From: Nageia nagi
Taxonomy: Eukaryota; Pinophyta
Length of the DNA: 64,000 nucleotides
Direction: 5' to 3'
Assembly: GCA_050084985.1 (NCBI GenBank)
Contig: JBITNC010000001.1
Coordinates: 211,792,001 to 211,856,000 of the forward strand
Shown here: positions 22,831 through 33,399 of the stretch, piece after piece
How positions within the stretch are numbered: the first letter of the stretch is position 1
Layout: each line of letters opens with the position of its first letter
The notes under the pieces: model-generated
The model's input: the letters and a program-made list of their open reading frames with translations, nothing else
Databases searched by the model: none
Told to the model about the DNA's origin: nothing
Made by a program: the position numbers and the translations under genes

Positions 22831-23999
22831 ATTTTCTAAAGGAAAGCCAACTCATTGCTTATACCGTAAGATGCCATAGTGATACTTGGGTGCCAATGAC
22901 TTGGGCGAATCTCTCTATCTACAAAATGAACTCAAAATGTTCAAATTATGATCTTATAATGTGGATGTCCTCCCTCTAGTGGAAGAATAATGATTTAAAA
23001 CCCTCAAAACTCAAAAAATGAGGCTTCCAAAATCTAGTGACCTATTCCCAAGTGGTAATCTCTCTTCAAGATGCCCAACAAACTCCTATGTGATACTTGA
23101 AAAATTCCCTGTCTCCTTTAGTGTCCAACATCCAACCTGCCTAGATAGAATTTGAATTTTTGGCTTGAACTAGATTTATAGGCCTAGAAAATAATTTGAA
23201 TTTGTAATTTCACACCATATCACATTGTCCCTTCAAAATTCAAATTTGCAAGCATAATAAAATACGAAATTGAAAAATAACATTTTATCACTCCTACTTT
23301 ATTTTGCTTGTTAAAATAAAAGCAAATAGAACTCTCTAAAATAATTTTTATTTTTCTTAACTAACCAAATAAAAATATTTTTGTAGTTTTTCAAATATCT
23401 TCCCTTATTACTTATAAAAATCAAAATAATTATATTTTTATATTTTCTCCTTATTTCTCCTACTTTAGAAATAAAAAATATGAAATGCTTACATACTAAA
23501 ATTATTCAATTTACTCAAACTTGGAATTTTGGTCCCTCCATGATAGAATAAATAAATTTTTTTAAACCTATGGGTTATGGGCCCAAAAAATCAACTCTAC
23601 ATTTGAAGCTCAACACACACACACACACACACACAAGTTGAATGATGCCAAGTTCCAAATTTTGAAAATTAACCAAGATACCTCAACAAATGAGTTTTTT
23701 GCAAGCTTATAGGAGAAAGAGATTCCTGTACTCCCAAAATATCACTTGTAACCTCCAATTTTGATCATGATAGTAGAATAATCTCACTATCTCCTTCTTA
23801 AGCCTCCATTGTGTAACCTCTAATTTTAATCAATAATAACAAATTAACTACCTTGCTTTCCAACATCCTCATTCTAGTAATGCGTAGCTTTGAATTCACC
23901 AAAAAATAGTTACCAATATGTCTAGAAAAAACCTATAGATTATAAATACTTATCTTCCATGATGAAAATAAATTGATACTTACAAGTAGTGACACTTAG
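22831..23999 (-). other. E- internal region without clear coding signal
   Basis: AT-rich, presumably decayed gag on the minus strand, but I find no motif. It contains a (CA)9 microsatellite at about 23615-23634. Confidence 0.35.
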
Positions 24000-24490
24000 A
24001 ATGTAGAAAAAACACCCAATTGGCCTCAGCAAGCTAATGTACCACTTTAGGTGCATCCAAAATACAACAAAAATCTTAAAATACCTCCTAGAGACTCAAT
24101 GTCCTCCTTTAGGTGGACTCAAAGTGTAGAATTCACCTTCAAAAAGTACTCAATTCACCAATGTATTCCTTCTAGAGAGCTCAAAATGCAAGGCTATGCT
24201 CAAAAATTCACTTAGTAGTGCAAAGTCCAACCTCTAATGACCTAGAAATGCAATATCAATCCTCAAATGATCCCAAAATATAGCTTCAAGCATAAATACC
24301 TTACTAGAATACCAATGTCTACCTCCTCATGGTTTTAAAATGCAACTTTGGGAAAAGAAATACCCCTAAAATACCAACGTACTCTTAAGGACCTTTAGAA
24401 TATCAAATGAGCTACCAAAATAGGTCAAAAATACCAACATCTAGCCCCATATGGGCTCAAACTCTCATAACACACCTTATTCCTCCCTCA
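24000..24490 (-). repeat. About 62-bp degenerate tandem repeat in E-
   Basis: About six to seven diverged units, each near 60-65 bp. A unit has the plus-strand shape AAAATGCAA...CTAAAATACCAATGT...CCTC...TTAGG-GG-CTC. Unit starts are near 24059, 24121, 24183, 24245, 24338 and 24397. The reverse complement of this structure is found in E+ at 27455-27905, so it is a family feature. Confidence 0.6.
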
Positions 24491-24971
24491 AACCCAAAAG
24501 TAAATAAAAAATGAAGTTTAAATATAAATAAAAGTGTAAACTTTTTTGGGAATGTACCTTCTTAAGATGTAAGAACTTCCTCAAAACTTCAAAATTGGGA
24601 TCAATAGATGCCAAAAACTTACCAAAAGGATGAGATAGGGCTCCATGATATTTTGTAACTCCTTTAGAATGCTCACTATGATGCTAGGTTATATCCACAT
24701 CAAGAACTCTTTGCAAATAGAAATGTAAGTTGACATAATATCATAATGAATCCTCTTTACCTCTTCCAACTCCTAAAACAATCTTCTTTATAGGAACTCC
24801 TTAGTTCTTACACAATAGTAAAGGTGAGATCTCTAACTACTCTTCATAAATACGATACCAATGTGATGTAGGTATATAATATTTAGTCTATCTTAACTTC
24901 TCATGAAATCCTCCATGAATGATGCCTTTGATTACCAACAAAATGGCAAAATCAAGGCTTTGATAGCACTA

Positions 24972-26496
24972 TGATGATCTATTTCCAAGCTCAATCCTCA
25001 ACTGTGCCTTAAGATAGGGATGTTTGGATTCTAACCTTCAAAGTAGCCAAGCAAACTTAAAATTGTATAAGTATTCCAATGTCTAGCTAAGATTGATAGA
25101 TTTTGCAATGATATTTTGAAAATGCACTCATAAAAACCCAACATATAGGCAAAGAAGCAAAAATGAGTCTCTTACTATGAAAATGTACTTCTAGATTCAA
25201 TGTCCTAGTTATGGAGCAATTAACAACTTCAACAATGCAAAATGCCTCTCCAATTGCAACATCCTAGTTAGGAAGCAAGAACACACCAAACAAGAAGATA
25301 ATTCTATTAGTATTACAACTTACCAATCAAGGAGCAAAAATAGCAAGTAAATAATGTAAACATCACCCAAGATGCAACATCCCAGTTTGGTAGGATAATT
25401 GATATTCAAATAGTGCAAAAATGACTCCATAATCCAATATTCAACCACATATAAATAAACAACAATATTACAATAATAGAATGTAATTGTATTAGAATAT
25501 AGAAAGTGAAGAGCAATTACAATATTTTTATCTACCAATGGATTTTGTACCAAAATTATCTTCTATTGGGTTATTGTAGATGGCTCTAGGGCCTCACCAA
25601 TCCCAAAAGCAGTGAGGCAAGACTAGGTCTCCTTTGCAAAAATTATGATCGGATCAATAAAATTCTTCTTAATATGGCTAGAGTAAGTTCAAAAGTAGCC
25701 TCCTCTCCTTTCATACCTTAAATTTAGGTCACCCCATAGGTGGCAAAGATAGATCCTCCACTCAATCCAAAATAAAAGGCTTTATAATCAAATTTATCAT
25801 ATCTCTTAATGAATATTACTCCTTTCATAAATGAGAATTATCATCTTCTTGAAGAGATGTGATCCATGTGCTCTTGCATGTAATAAATAAGGTGGGAAGG
25901 CTTGGGATAAGTGTAATCACATTTGAGGGCCTAAAAAAACCAACATCCAAGAGGGGATGATTCTAGAGTGCCTTGTGATCAATGCCATTGGTCCATGAGC
26001 CTAGGTAGCCAATGTGGGATCTTCCAAAGTTCAACATCCATGTTTTAGGGCTGTTTACTTCCATTGAGATCACCAATGCTTAGTTCAAAGTGTTGGGTTA
26101 ATCCTTGGAGCTATAAATGTCCTTGTAGTTCATGCAATCACCTAGAGGGATGCTCTACCCTAAAGAGGGGAGCACTAATTACTAGAGATACATTTAGTGC
26201 CAATATTACAATCATCAGAGATATAATATGCAATTCCTCATTCATTGAGACTAATATTACATTTATATTTATATTTACCTTAGTATCATAAATACATCAT
26301 TAATTGGTATTTTGAAAAATAAATAAATAAATACAAGGATCACTTATTTCATAATTAGAGCATTATTGAGTCTCTAAATAGAATTTATATCATTTTGGCC
26401 AAATTACACAAATATTAACACAAACACTCTTAAACTAATGTTCCCATTTATCAGAGGTGAAATGGGGAAAAACCTAAAAATGGGAACATAATAATA
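24972..26496 (-). repeat. 5' LTR of E-
   Basis: About 1525 bp. It starts TGATGATCTA on the plus strand, and its outer end is degraded to ...AACATAATAATA where ...ACATTACA is expected. The ATTTG duplication follows at 26497. Confidence 0.8.
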
Positions 26497-26501
26497 ATTT
26501 G

Positions 26502-26627
26502 CTCAATTTAGATAAACATTGGGTTTATGTATGTATTTTGAGCTTATTTGAATGGATTTAGAGAAAGAAAGCAAACATCCCTCTCCTAGGGCATGTTTGA
26601 GCATGATCCACTAGTTTGGGATCACCA
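26502..26627 (+). repeat. 5' LTR of E+, second part
   Basis: Continues the E+ LTR after E- and matches 41400-41530 (ATTTTGAGCTT, CATCCCTCTC, GCATGATCCAC, TTTGGGATCA). It ends CACCA and is followed by the TGGTATCATA primer-site relic at 26631. Confidence 0.83.
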
Positions 26628-27454
26628 TAGTGGTATCATATCCTTGATTATTCCATCTTGCTAAAATCAAGGGCATCATACATATAGGATTTTTGAATTG
26701 AGTTGAGGAGTTAAGGTCTTGCCCTTGCTAATAAGTAAGAATTATTAAGGAGATCTCTTTGTATTACTGGAGTTGCTAGAGAGTTGCTGCTAAAGGCAAA
26801 TTATAGAGAAGTTAAATATTTATTGGTAAGGAAGCTAAAGGAGATTTTCAAAATCATTATGGTATCAATTCATGATGGTATTTTTCTAGAATCATAGTGG
26901 TAACACTTGTTGCAAAGGTCTTTCCTTTTTCTATTGGGTAAGAAGGAGTTACTAAAGAAATCTTGTTATCTTGCTGGAATATTTGGAGTTAGCATCATAA
27001 TAAAGTTGATATGAGCTCACAATAGAAGTTTTGAGGTGAATGTTTTAGATTTGAATATTGGGAGTGAGAGGTTGGTAGTTTGGAAATCCATATCCCATAT
27101 TCTAGTAGTTCATTATACCTACTTTGATCACCTTTCATCATTTTGTGACTCTTGGAGAGTTTGTTCAATTATTGGAGGCCTAACAAGAGTAAATTTGGGA
27201 TTTAGAAGCCCTATATATTCTTGAAGTTACCTTTATTGGGATCATCTAGAAATTTTGAGGGTTATCTTATGCATATTTATGGAATTTAGTGACTCTCAAG
27301 TGATTCATCTAACTTCATAAATGTACATTTTCATAGTTTTAGCATTTTTCTATCAAGTTTGAAGTTAATTAGCTTTAAATATGAGTTTGAAGGAGGAATA
27401 AAGGATTTTTTTGACTAAGAGGCCTGAACATGAGATAAGATGGGAGGTTTGTTC
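26628..27454 (+). other. E+ leader region
   Basis: Primer-site relic TGGTATCATATCC, then sequence without recognisable coding motif. Confidence 0.4.
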
Positions 27455-27905
27455 AACATTTTGAACCTATCTTAAGCCAAATGTTCGTATTCTAAAGGTA
27501 TTTATGAGGATTGCTCTGCATATTAGGACCATTTGAAGGTAGATTTTGGTATATTGGGAGTATTACTGAGGTCTATGTTGCATTTCAATACCATTATAAG
27601 CTAAATATCGATATACTAAGGCAATTTTAGAGGTTTATTCTACATTCTAAGGAGTTTCCACCTTGAGCCAAACATTGGTAGACTGACAACATTTTTAAAG
27701 TTTGATTTACATTTTGGAGCCATTCTGAGGTGAACATAGCATTCTAAGATAAATTTTAAGGATCATTTGGCATTTTGTAACCATTTGAGGTAAAATTGGT
27801 ACTATAGAGGAGTTTTTAGGGTCTTTGCTACATTTTTAAGGCATTTGAAAAGAGATGTTGGCTTGTTGAGACCAATTATGAAGTTATGCTTGCATCACAA
27901 TGATC
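27455..27905 (+). repeat. About 62-bp degenerate tandem repeat in E+
   Basis: Seven diverged units of about 60-67 bp. The typical order is TTTGGAACCATTT-AAG..AAAT-TTGGTAT-CTAAGG--TTTTGAGGTTT--T-TACAT. Unit boundaries at ...CAT lie near 27521, 27583, 27645, 27712, 27773 and 27833. It is the counterpart, in the same sense relative to the element, of 24000-24490 in E-. Confidence 0.6.
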
Positions 27906-29047
27906 CATAATTATAGGTATTATCATAATTTCATCATGGAGCTTGATATTTGATAGTTTTTATAGGGTAGTTATATATTATGGTATGAATTTACTAGAAA
28001 ATTTAGAGTTAGGAGACATTGGAAGGAGGACATTGAGGGAAAGAAGAGTTAATTCACTACTATTTACTAAATTTCACTATGGTATCTACATCATGAAGGA
28101 CTAAGAAGGAGATGTTGGGATAATTTGACTGCTATTTCTAGAATCTGGTAGATGGAAGTGAGACATTGGAGTGTAGGAGGCTCAATTTGCTATGAGTCTA
28201 TAGAAATTCATCCATTAGAGGTTAGACATCTAATATATCAACTCATTTATGGAAGTTTGGAGTACCTATACATCATTCAAAATTTGTTTGTGAACATTGA
28301 GCTCAAGTTAATCATAGATTATTTTGGGCCCACATCCCATATGTTTGATAATTAGTTCTGCATAGAGGTTTGAGTAATTTTTATTTATTTTTAGTAGAAG
28401 TAAATGCATGCTCCTTGATGGTTAGGATATCATCCACTAAGTTTCCTCTTCAACATGAAGACTCATCTAACATTTGGGTAGCCTATAAAAGGTGGTATGA
28501 TTGATAAAGGACCCAAGCTAGGGAGGATAGATCTTGTAAAACTATCTCAAGCTAGAGATGATGTTAACCTAGCAAGGCATCATGAAGAGAAACTAAGATT
28601 CACTCACTAGGTTGTATGATGTTAGCCATAAAATAATAAATTCTTGGTAGACAAGAGTACTTAGAAAAAGGATCCCATTTAGAGATGATATCATCCCAAC
28701 AAAAAAATGCAAAAGGAAACTATTATCATATGTATAAAGAAATAATGTGAGTGGTAGAATGAAAAAAATTCTAGAAATTAATTGTATTCGAATGTAAGAC
28801 CTTTCCCAGAGATGACATCAGTAACAAGAAAGAACTTCAAAATGAACCATGGGCAAGCATATTGACCTAATGACATTAGGAATCAAACTAACCAAAGCCA
28901 TATCACCATGCAGGATAACTTAGCATCAAAACCTCAAGCATAACATCCAAACCTCAAACATTTAACAAAGGAAAATGGCCATTCAATGAGAGAAAAATCC
29001 AAAGGTTTCAAAACCTGAGGTTGATGTTAGTAGGAGGATGTTAATGT
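27906..29047 (+). other. E+ internal region up to the F insertion
   Basis: No recognisable coding motif. Presumably the start of decayed gag. Element F interrupts it after AATGT at 29043-29047. Confidence 0.35.
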
Positions 29048-29546
29048 TGTTGGAATCTATAATGCATTATTGTAAAGGTTATGTAATAATCTTCTATGTA
29101 AGTTCACTAATACTTAAGGGTATCATTTGATACCTTAAGTATTTAAGTGAATATGATAATGTAACTTGTCCTACACTCCATGTCATGAGCGTGCCTCTTG
29201 GGTAAATGGATGTGCATGTCTTGCTTTTGTATATTGTATAAAAAGGTGATCTAAAGAGGGATTTTGACATATAAATAGAAGGCTCCCTCTTTGTGATCAC
29301 ACACCAATTTGTGAAATAAAGTTATGTTATAGGATAGTGTCTAGGAAAAAAGTGTAGGAGGATTGTAAGAGTTCATATTTGTTAAAAAGAGAGATCTAAT
29401 TAGTGGATGTACTCTTAGTTGAAGGAACCACTTATGTCTTGTGTTATCTTTGTGAGAATGTTTTATGAGTTTATTATATGTGTATTGTGAGCTTTGATAT
29501 GATTTTAAGAGTTTAGAGTTGTTCTTGTTATCATTCAAATATCTCA
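29048..29546 (+). repeat. 5' LTR of element F
   Basis: 499 bp, TGTTGGAATC...ATATCTCA, followed after two bases by the primer site. Confidence 0.92.
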
Positions 29547-29548
29547 TT

Positions 29549-29560
29549 TGGTATCAGAGG
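29549..29560 (+). other. Primer binding site of element F
   Basis: TGGTATCAGAGG, matching the initiator-Met-tRNA 3' end except for the last base. Confidence 0.85.
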
Positions 29561-30149
29561 TCCATTGGAGGCTTCTCTTCACATCCATGGTTTGGAGACT
29601 CATATTCAATTTGGAGGTGTTCATTCTTAACCTTCTCTTCATTGTGAGGTAAATTCAAGAGAAGGTATAACCTTCTCCATATAATCCCATTCATTTTTTT
29701 TGGCTAATGACACTAACATATTATGTTCTATGTGTTAGTTTATTATTACAAATTTAGTGAAATAGTAATATGATGCATTTATTTTGGGACATGTATATAT
29801 ATGCTAACTTCTTGGGTTCTTTGCAATATTTACATTTTTTTTTTACCTTTTTTTTATAAGTTAGTATACAATAAGTACATTTTTTTAGATAAACCTAAAA
29901 ACTTTGCAATATAGTGTTATATTTCTTTTTCAAAAGAAGTTGATATATTGCTATAAGTTATTTAGGGTTTGAAATTAAAATTATATATTTTTTTCAACTC
30001 ATAAGACTATTGTTAGCTTATTAAATAAAAAAGAGGGATTGCCTTTTTTTGCTACAAAAATATTTATAATGCCTTGTAGAAATGTTAAAACATTGCAAAG
30101 TAATAAAAAAATAATAAATAAGGCATGTACAATTTTTTTTACAAATTTA

Positions 30150-30255
30150 AAGGAACATTGTAGAATTAAAAAGTCAAATCCCCATTTGACCTATCAGATT
30201 CGAACTAATGACCTAAGGATTTCTATTGGAATTTTAAACCCCACTACTATCCTTA
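30150..30255 (-). repeat. Possible tRNA-derived SINE fragment
   Basis: On the minus strand, a box-A-like GGATAGTAGTGGGG is followed about 50 bases later by GGTCATTAGTTCGAATCTG, which resembles a box B (GGTTCGAATC) with T-arm context. The spacing is plausible for a pol III promoter. No poly-A tail or target duplication was confirmed. Confidence 0.33.
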
Positions 30256-31110
30256 GGGTTTCAATTTGATAGAGTAGTTTGGACTATGTGTCATCATGGC
30301 CTCCCTCTTTTCCATTGGAGAGAGCCTCTACATATCTTGTTGTCTTATCTCATGCCTTGTTTCCTTGAAACCCTCTAGCACTTAGTAGGTAAGTTGCATA
30401 GATTATGTGTCATTGTGACCACTTATCATCAAGAAATATTTTCCTTCATAGCCTACAACATCGATGATATTTTTTCTTCCCTTGGCATTTTCATCACCGT
30501 GACCACTTATCATCGGGGTTATGAGCGGCTCTCAACCAATGTTTTAACCCTCACTTTTCTAATGTAGGTAAGCTTGCTAGTAGGCCCCCTCATCACCTTC
30601 TCTCTCCTCTTGTCTCTCTACCTTTGCTCTTCTCCTTTTTTTGTCACCCTCTTTCTTACCTTAGCATAAGTTATGGTCCCTTTGTTTTCTATATGCATTT
30701 AATTTTTGTTGATTTATTGCAACTTATTTATTAAATGCACTTACAAAGCAACATATTCTCCTTCTTGGTAAGGGAAGGGTAGTCATCACTTTTACCTAAA
30801 TGCATTTATTTATTTTACTAAGAAGTACTCCATCATGAATAGAATCTGACTTAGTGTATTCTTTTATTTTACTTGGAGTGCTATGGTAAAATTGCATTTA
30901 ATATATTTTCTCTCAAGTACTAGTAGGAGCATAATAGCTTATTTAACACTTGCTTGTTTAAAAGAAGAAAATCAAATTTTTGAAGTAGACATTTTTAAGG
31001 CAATTGTTTAATGCCTAGAATTAAATTAATTAAGCCTTTTTTTAGTGCTTATTATTGGCATTAATGCTTAGCATTTTCCATCTTTTCTTAGTTAAATTTC
31101 TAAGTAAAAT

Positions 31111-31196
31111 AACATGCTATATTTAGGATAAATTTTAAGTAAAAGAGGTGGAAAATTATATAAATTTTTTTACTTAAATTTTATCTATAGCATGCT
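31111..31196. repeat. Imperfect inverted repeat
   Basis: Arms at 31111-31144 (ACATGCTATA...TTTTAAGTAAAA) and 31167-31196 (TTTTACTTAAATTTTATCTA then TAGCATGCT) are reverse complements apart from a few mismatches and a small gap. The loop is about 22 bp. Confidence 0.55.
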
Positions 31197-31394
31197 AGAT
31201 AAAATATTGCATGTCTATTTATCTTTTTTATGCAAAGTTAACTTATGCAAATAGGATAATGCATGCGAAAGTACTTATATTGCAAAACAATAGTTAAATG
31301 CAAATTGGGGAAATAATGCATGTTTATATCTCTTAAATGTTTGCCTTTAAATTCTTTATGAATGGATTAGTTTTTATGAAAAAATAATGTATAC

Positions 31395-31575
31395 TTTTTT
31401 TTTTTAGGTTATAGAATAATGCATGCTTAATTTTTTAAGTTATAGAATAATGAATGCTTACTTAAATTTTTTTTAAGTTATGGAATTAATGCATGCTTAT
31501 TACTTATTTCTTTAAGCTAATGATGCATACTTATTTTTTAAATTATGGTATTGATGCATGCTAAGTATTTTTTTA
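31395..31575 (+). repeat. Degenerate tandem repeat with GCATGC core
   Basis: Four to five units of about 35-45 bp. Each has (A/G)GTTATAGAATAATGCATGCT followed by A/T-rich T-runs. Unit cores are near 31423, 31454, 31491, 31527 and 31557. Confidence 0.5.
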
Positions 31576-32089
31576 TGCAAAGTTAATAGACTTATGCAAA
31601 ATGAGGATTGATATAAAGATGTCATTTAGGAGTTGGCAATAGAACCCATTAGAATCTTAAATTTCAAATTATAAATGGATGATATTTTATTTATGCACTT
31701 TTTATTTATTTATTTATATAAAAATGCAAACATTGATATAAAAAAACCTCTAAAATGAATACATCTGCACATAAATTTTGCAACATGATTTATTTGAGAA
31801 TCCATGAGGTGAGGATAGGCAAACTAGAGCTTTTAAGTTTGATGATTTAAATGATGAAAAGTTTGTACTTCTCAATTACCCCTAAGTCTTCTATTGGTCT
31901 AGACATAACTTTAATAGGTGGATAGGCATGTGTGTAGTGATATCATATTTTTACATTTCTATTCAAGGATTATCCTGATAACTTAAGAGGATAACTTTAA
32001 ATCTAATCGAGATTAATAATTTGGTTGATCTAATAAATATTATAACCTTAAAAAATAATAGGTACTTCTCTTTATAGAAAGTATAATAC

Positions 32090-32175
32090 TAACCAAGGTG
32101 AACTGGTTGAGGATTGGTAGCACTTTGGCTCCTCTTATATGGGCATCCAGGTGAAAGTTTAATTTTAGATAAAAA
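32090..32175 (+). repeat. Possible tRNA-derived SINE fragment
   Basis: GGTGAACTGGTTGAGGATTG then GCACTTTGGCTCC resembles a box-A region. GCATCCAGGTGAAAGTTTAA resembles a degraded box B about 35 bases further. The layout is like the tRNA-related heads of plant SINEs. No tail or flanking duplication was found. Confidence 0.33.
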
Positions 32176-32467
32176 AAATAAACCTCAACAATGTTACTCT
32201 ACATCTACAGTTCTTGAGATAAGAAATGTATTTGGGTACATGAATTATTATTTAAGTTGTAAAATATTTTCACTAGTAAAACAAATCATGTATATCTTTT
32301 GTGTTAAAATTAACATGTATTAATTACTTGATTAAAATTTAACATATAATATTATTTATTAAACCACATGCTTATTACTTTTTCACATCTTTATGTGGCA
32401 AATAAGAGATGCCTTTTTACTCAAACATATTTTTGATGGTTTTAGCATTGGTATTTGATAACCTTGA

Positions 32468-33357
32468 ATGAGAGCTAAATTACAGGTAAGAAAGCTTTGG
32501 CAAATAATGAATGAAAATTTTGTAACTCCTACAAATGAAAAGACACTAAAGGCTTACAACATAAAGAATGAATTGGAAACCTCCATGATCTTTCATGCAA
32601 TTTCAAATGATATGCTACTGATGATTTCTTCTTCAACCTCAATAAAAAAATATTAGGATAAGCTTAAACAAATTTACTATGATTCAAAGTTTTCAAGATG
32701 GTTTTCTATTCTCTAAAAATTGCTTCAATTTTATCAAAAAAAAGATGAAAATATGGCTATCTACTTGAATAAAATTATTGATTTTAGGATCCAACTTATT
32801 ACTTGTGAGTGTAATTTAATCAATGATAAGTTCATAGTTTTTATCATTCTTTAAAGCCTTTCTTCAAAGTTTGAAAACTTTATGATGGTTATGAAAATAA
32901 GGCTTGATGATAAAAAAAAACTTTTCTCCTTTGAGAGCCTTTTTAGACTTCTTTTGAAATATGAGAAAACCTTTAATAAAAAGGTATTGATTTTTTCTCT
33001 TAAAGATAATAATATTGCTCTTAGAGCAATTAAAACTCCTTTCAAAAAGAAGTTCAATCATCAAAATAAATCTTATCTTTTTTCTCTAAAAAGTTTGAAA
33101 AAAAAGGTAATGGCAACTAAAATAGTAGCAAGAATAATGGTAACATTAGCAATAGAAATAATGGCAACAATAGCCACTTCAAAAAAAGAGATGGAAAAGG
33201 TAAAACAAACAATTCATATCCTAAAAAAAAGTTTGATGATAATTGTAACTATTGTGGTATCTAAGTTCATAAACAAGTTGATTTCTATAAAAAAAAAGAG
33301 AAAAAAAAACAAAGGTAATGGTAATATAAATAACTTCAAAGGAAAGAAAAATATTTA
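32468..33357 (+). pseudogene. Element F gag remnant
   Basis: Ty1/copia gag (UBN2-like). MRAKLQVRKLWQIM lies at the start, and LETSMIFHAISNDML and YWDKLKQIYYD-like blocks follow across a stop at 32654. Then come MAIYLNKIIDF and a long open piece (32882-33358) that is Lys/Asn-rich. The zinc knuckle at about 33247-33300 reads CNYCGI-VHK with a stop inside and the last cysteine lost. Poly-A runs produce frame slips. Confidence 0.78.
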
Positions 33358-33399
33358 AGTTAATTTTGCTATGGTGCTCTACTCCATGTCTCATTTTTT

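Larger units (their letters stand above)
20258..26496 (-). mobile_element. Non-autonomous Ty3/gypsy element E- inside the LTR of E+
   Basis: Same family as E+, opposite orientation. Its LTRs (20258-21823 and 24972-26496) are reverse complements of the E+ LTRs. A perfect target duplication ATTTG lies at 20253-20257 and 26497-26501, and the E+ LTR reads through when the element is removed. The internal region of about 3.1 kb, read on the minus strand, has a primer-site relic (GTGCTATCAAAGCC beside 24972), a 62-bp repeat field, a gag zinc-knuckle remnant, a linker and protease, then a purine tract. It has no RT or integrase. Confidence 0.87.
29561..32467 (+). other. Long AT-rich leader of element F
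   Basis: About 2.9 kb between primer site and gag, with no pol or gag motif. It contains two tRNA-like segments (30150-30255 on the minus strand and 32090-32175 on the plus strand), an imperfect hairpin (31111-31196) and a degenerate repeat with GCATGC cores (31395-31575). It may contain one or more separate insertions. Confidence 0.45.

Noticed and set aside
23615-23634. (CA)n run as a functional element
   Set aside because: An ordinary short dinucleotide microsatellite.
24000-24490. CRISPR-like array
   Set aside because: The repeats are strongly diverged, have no constant repeat/unique spacer pattern, and occur in a plant retrotransposon.
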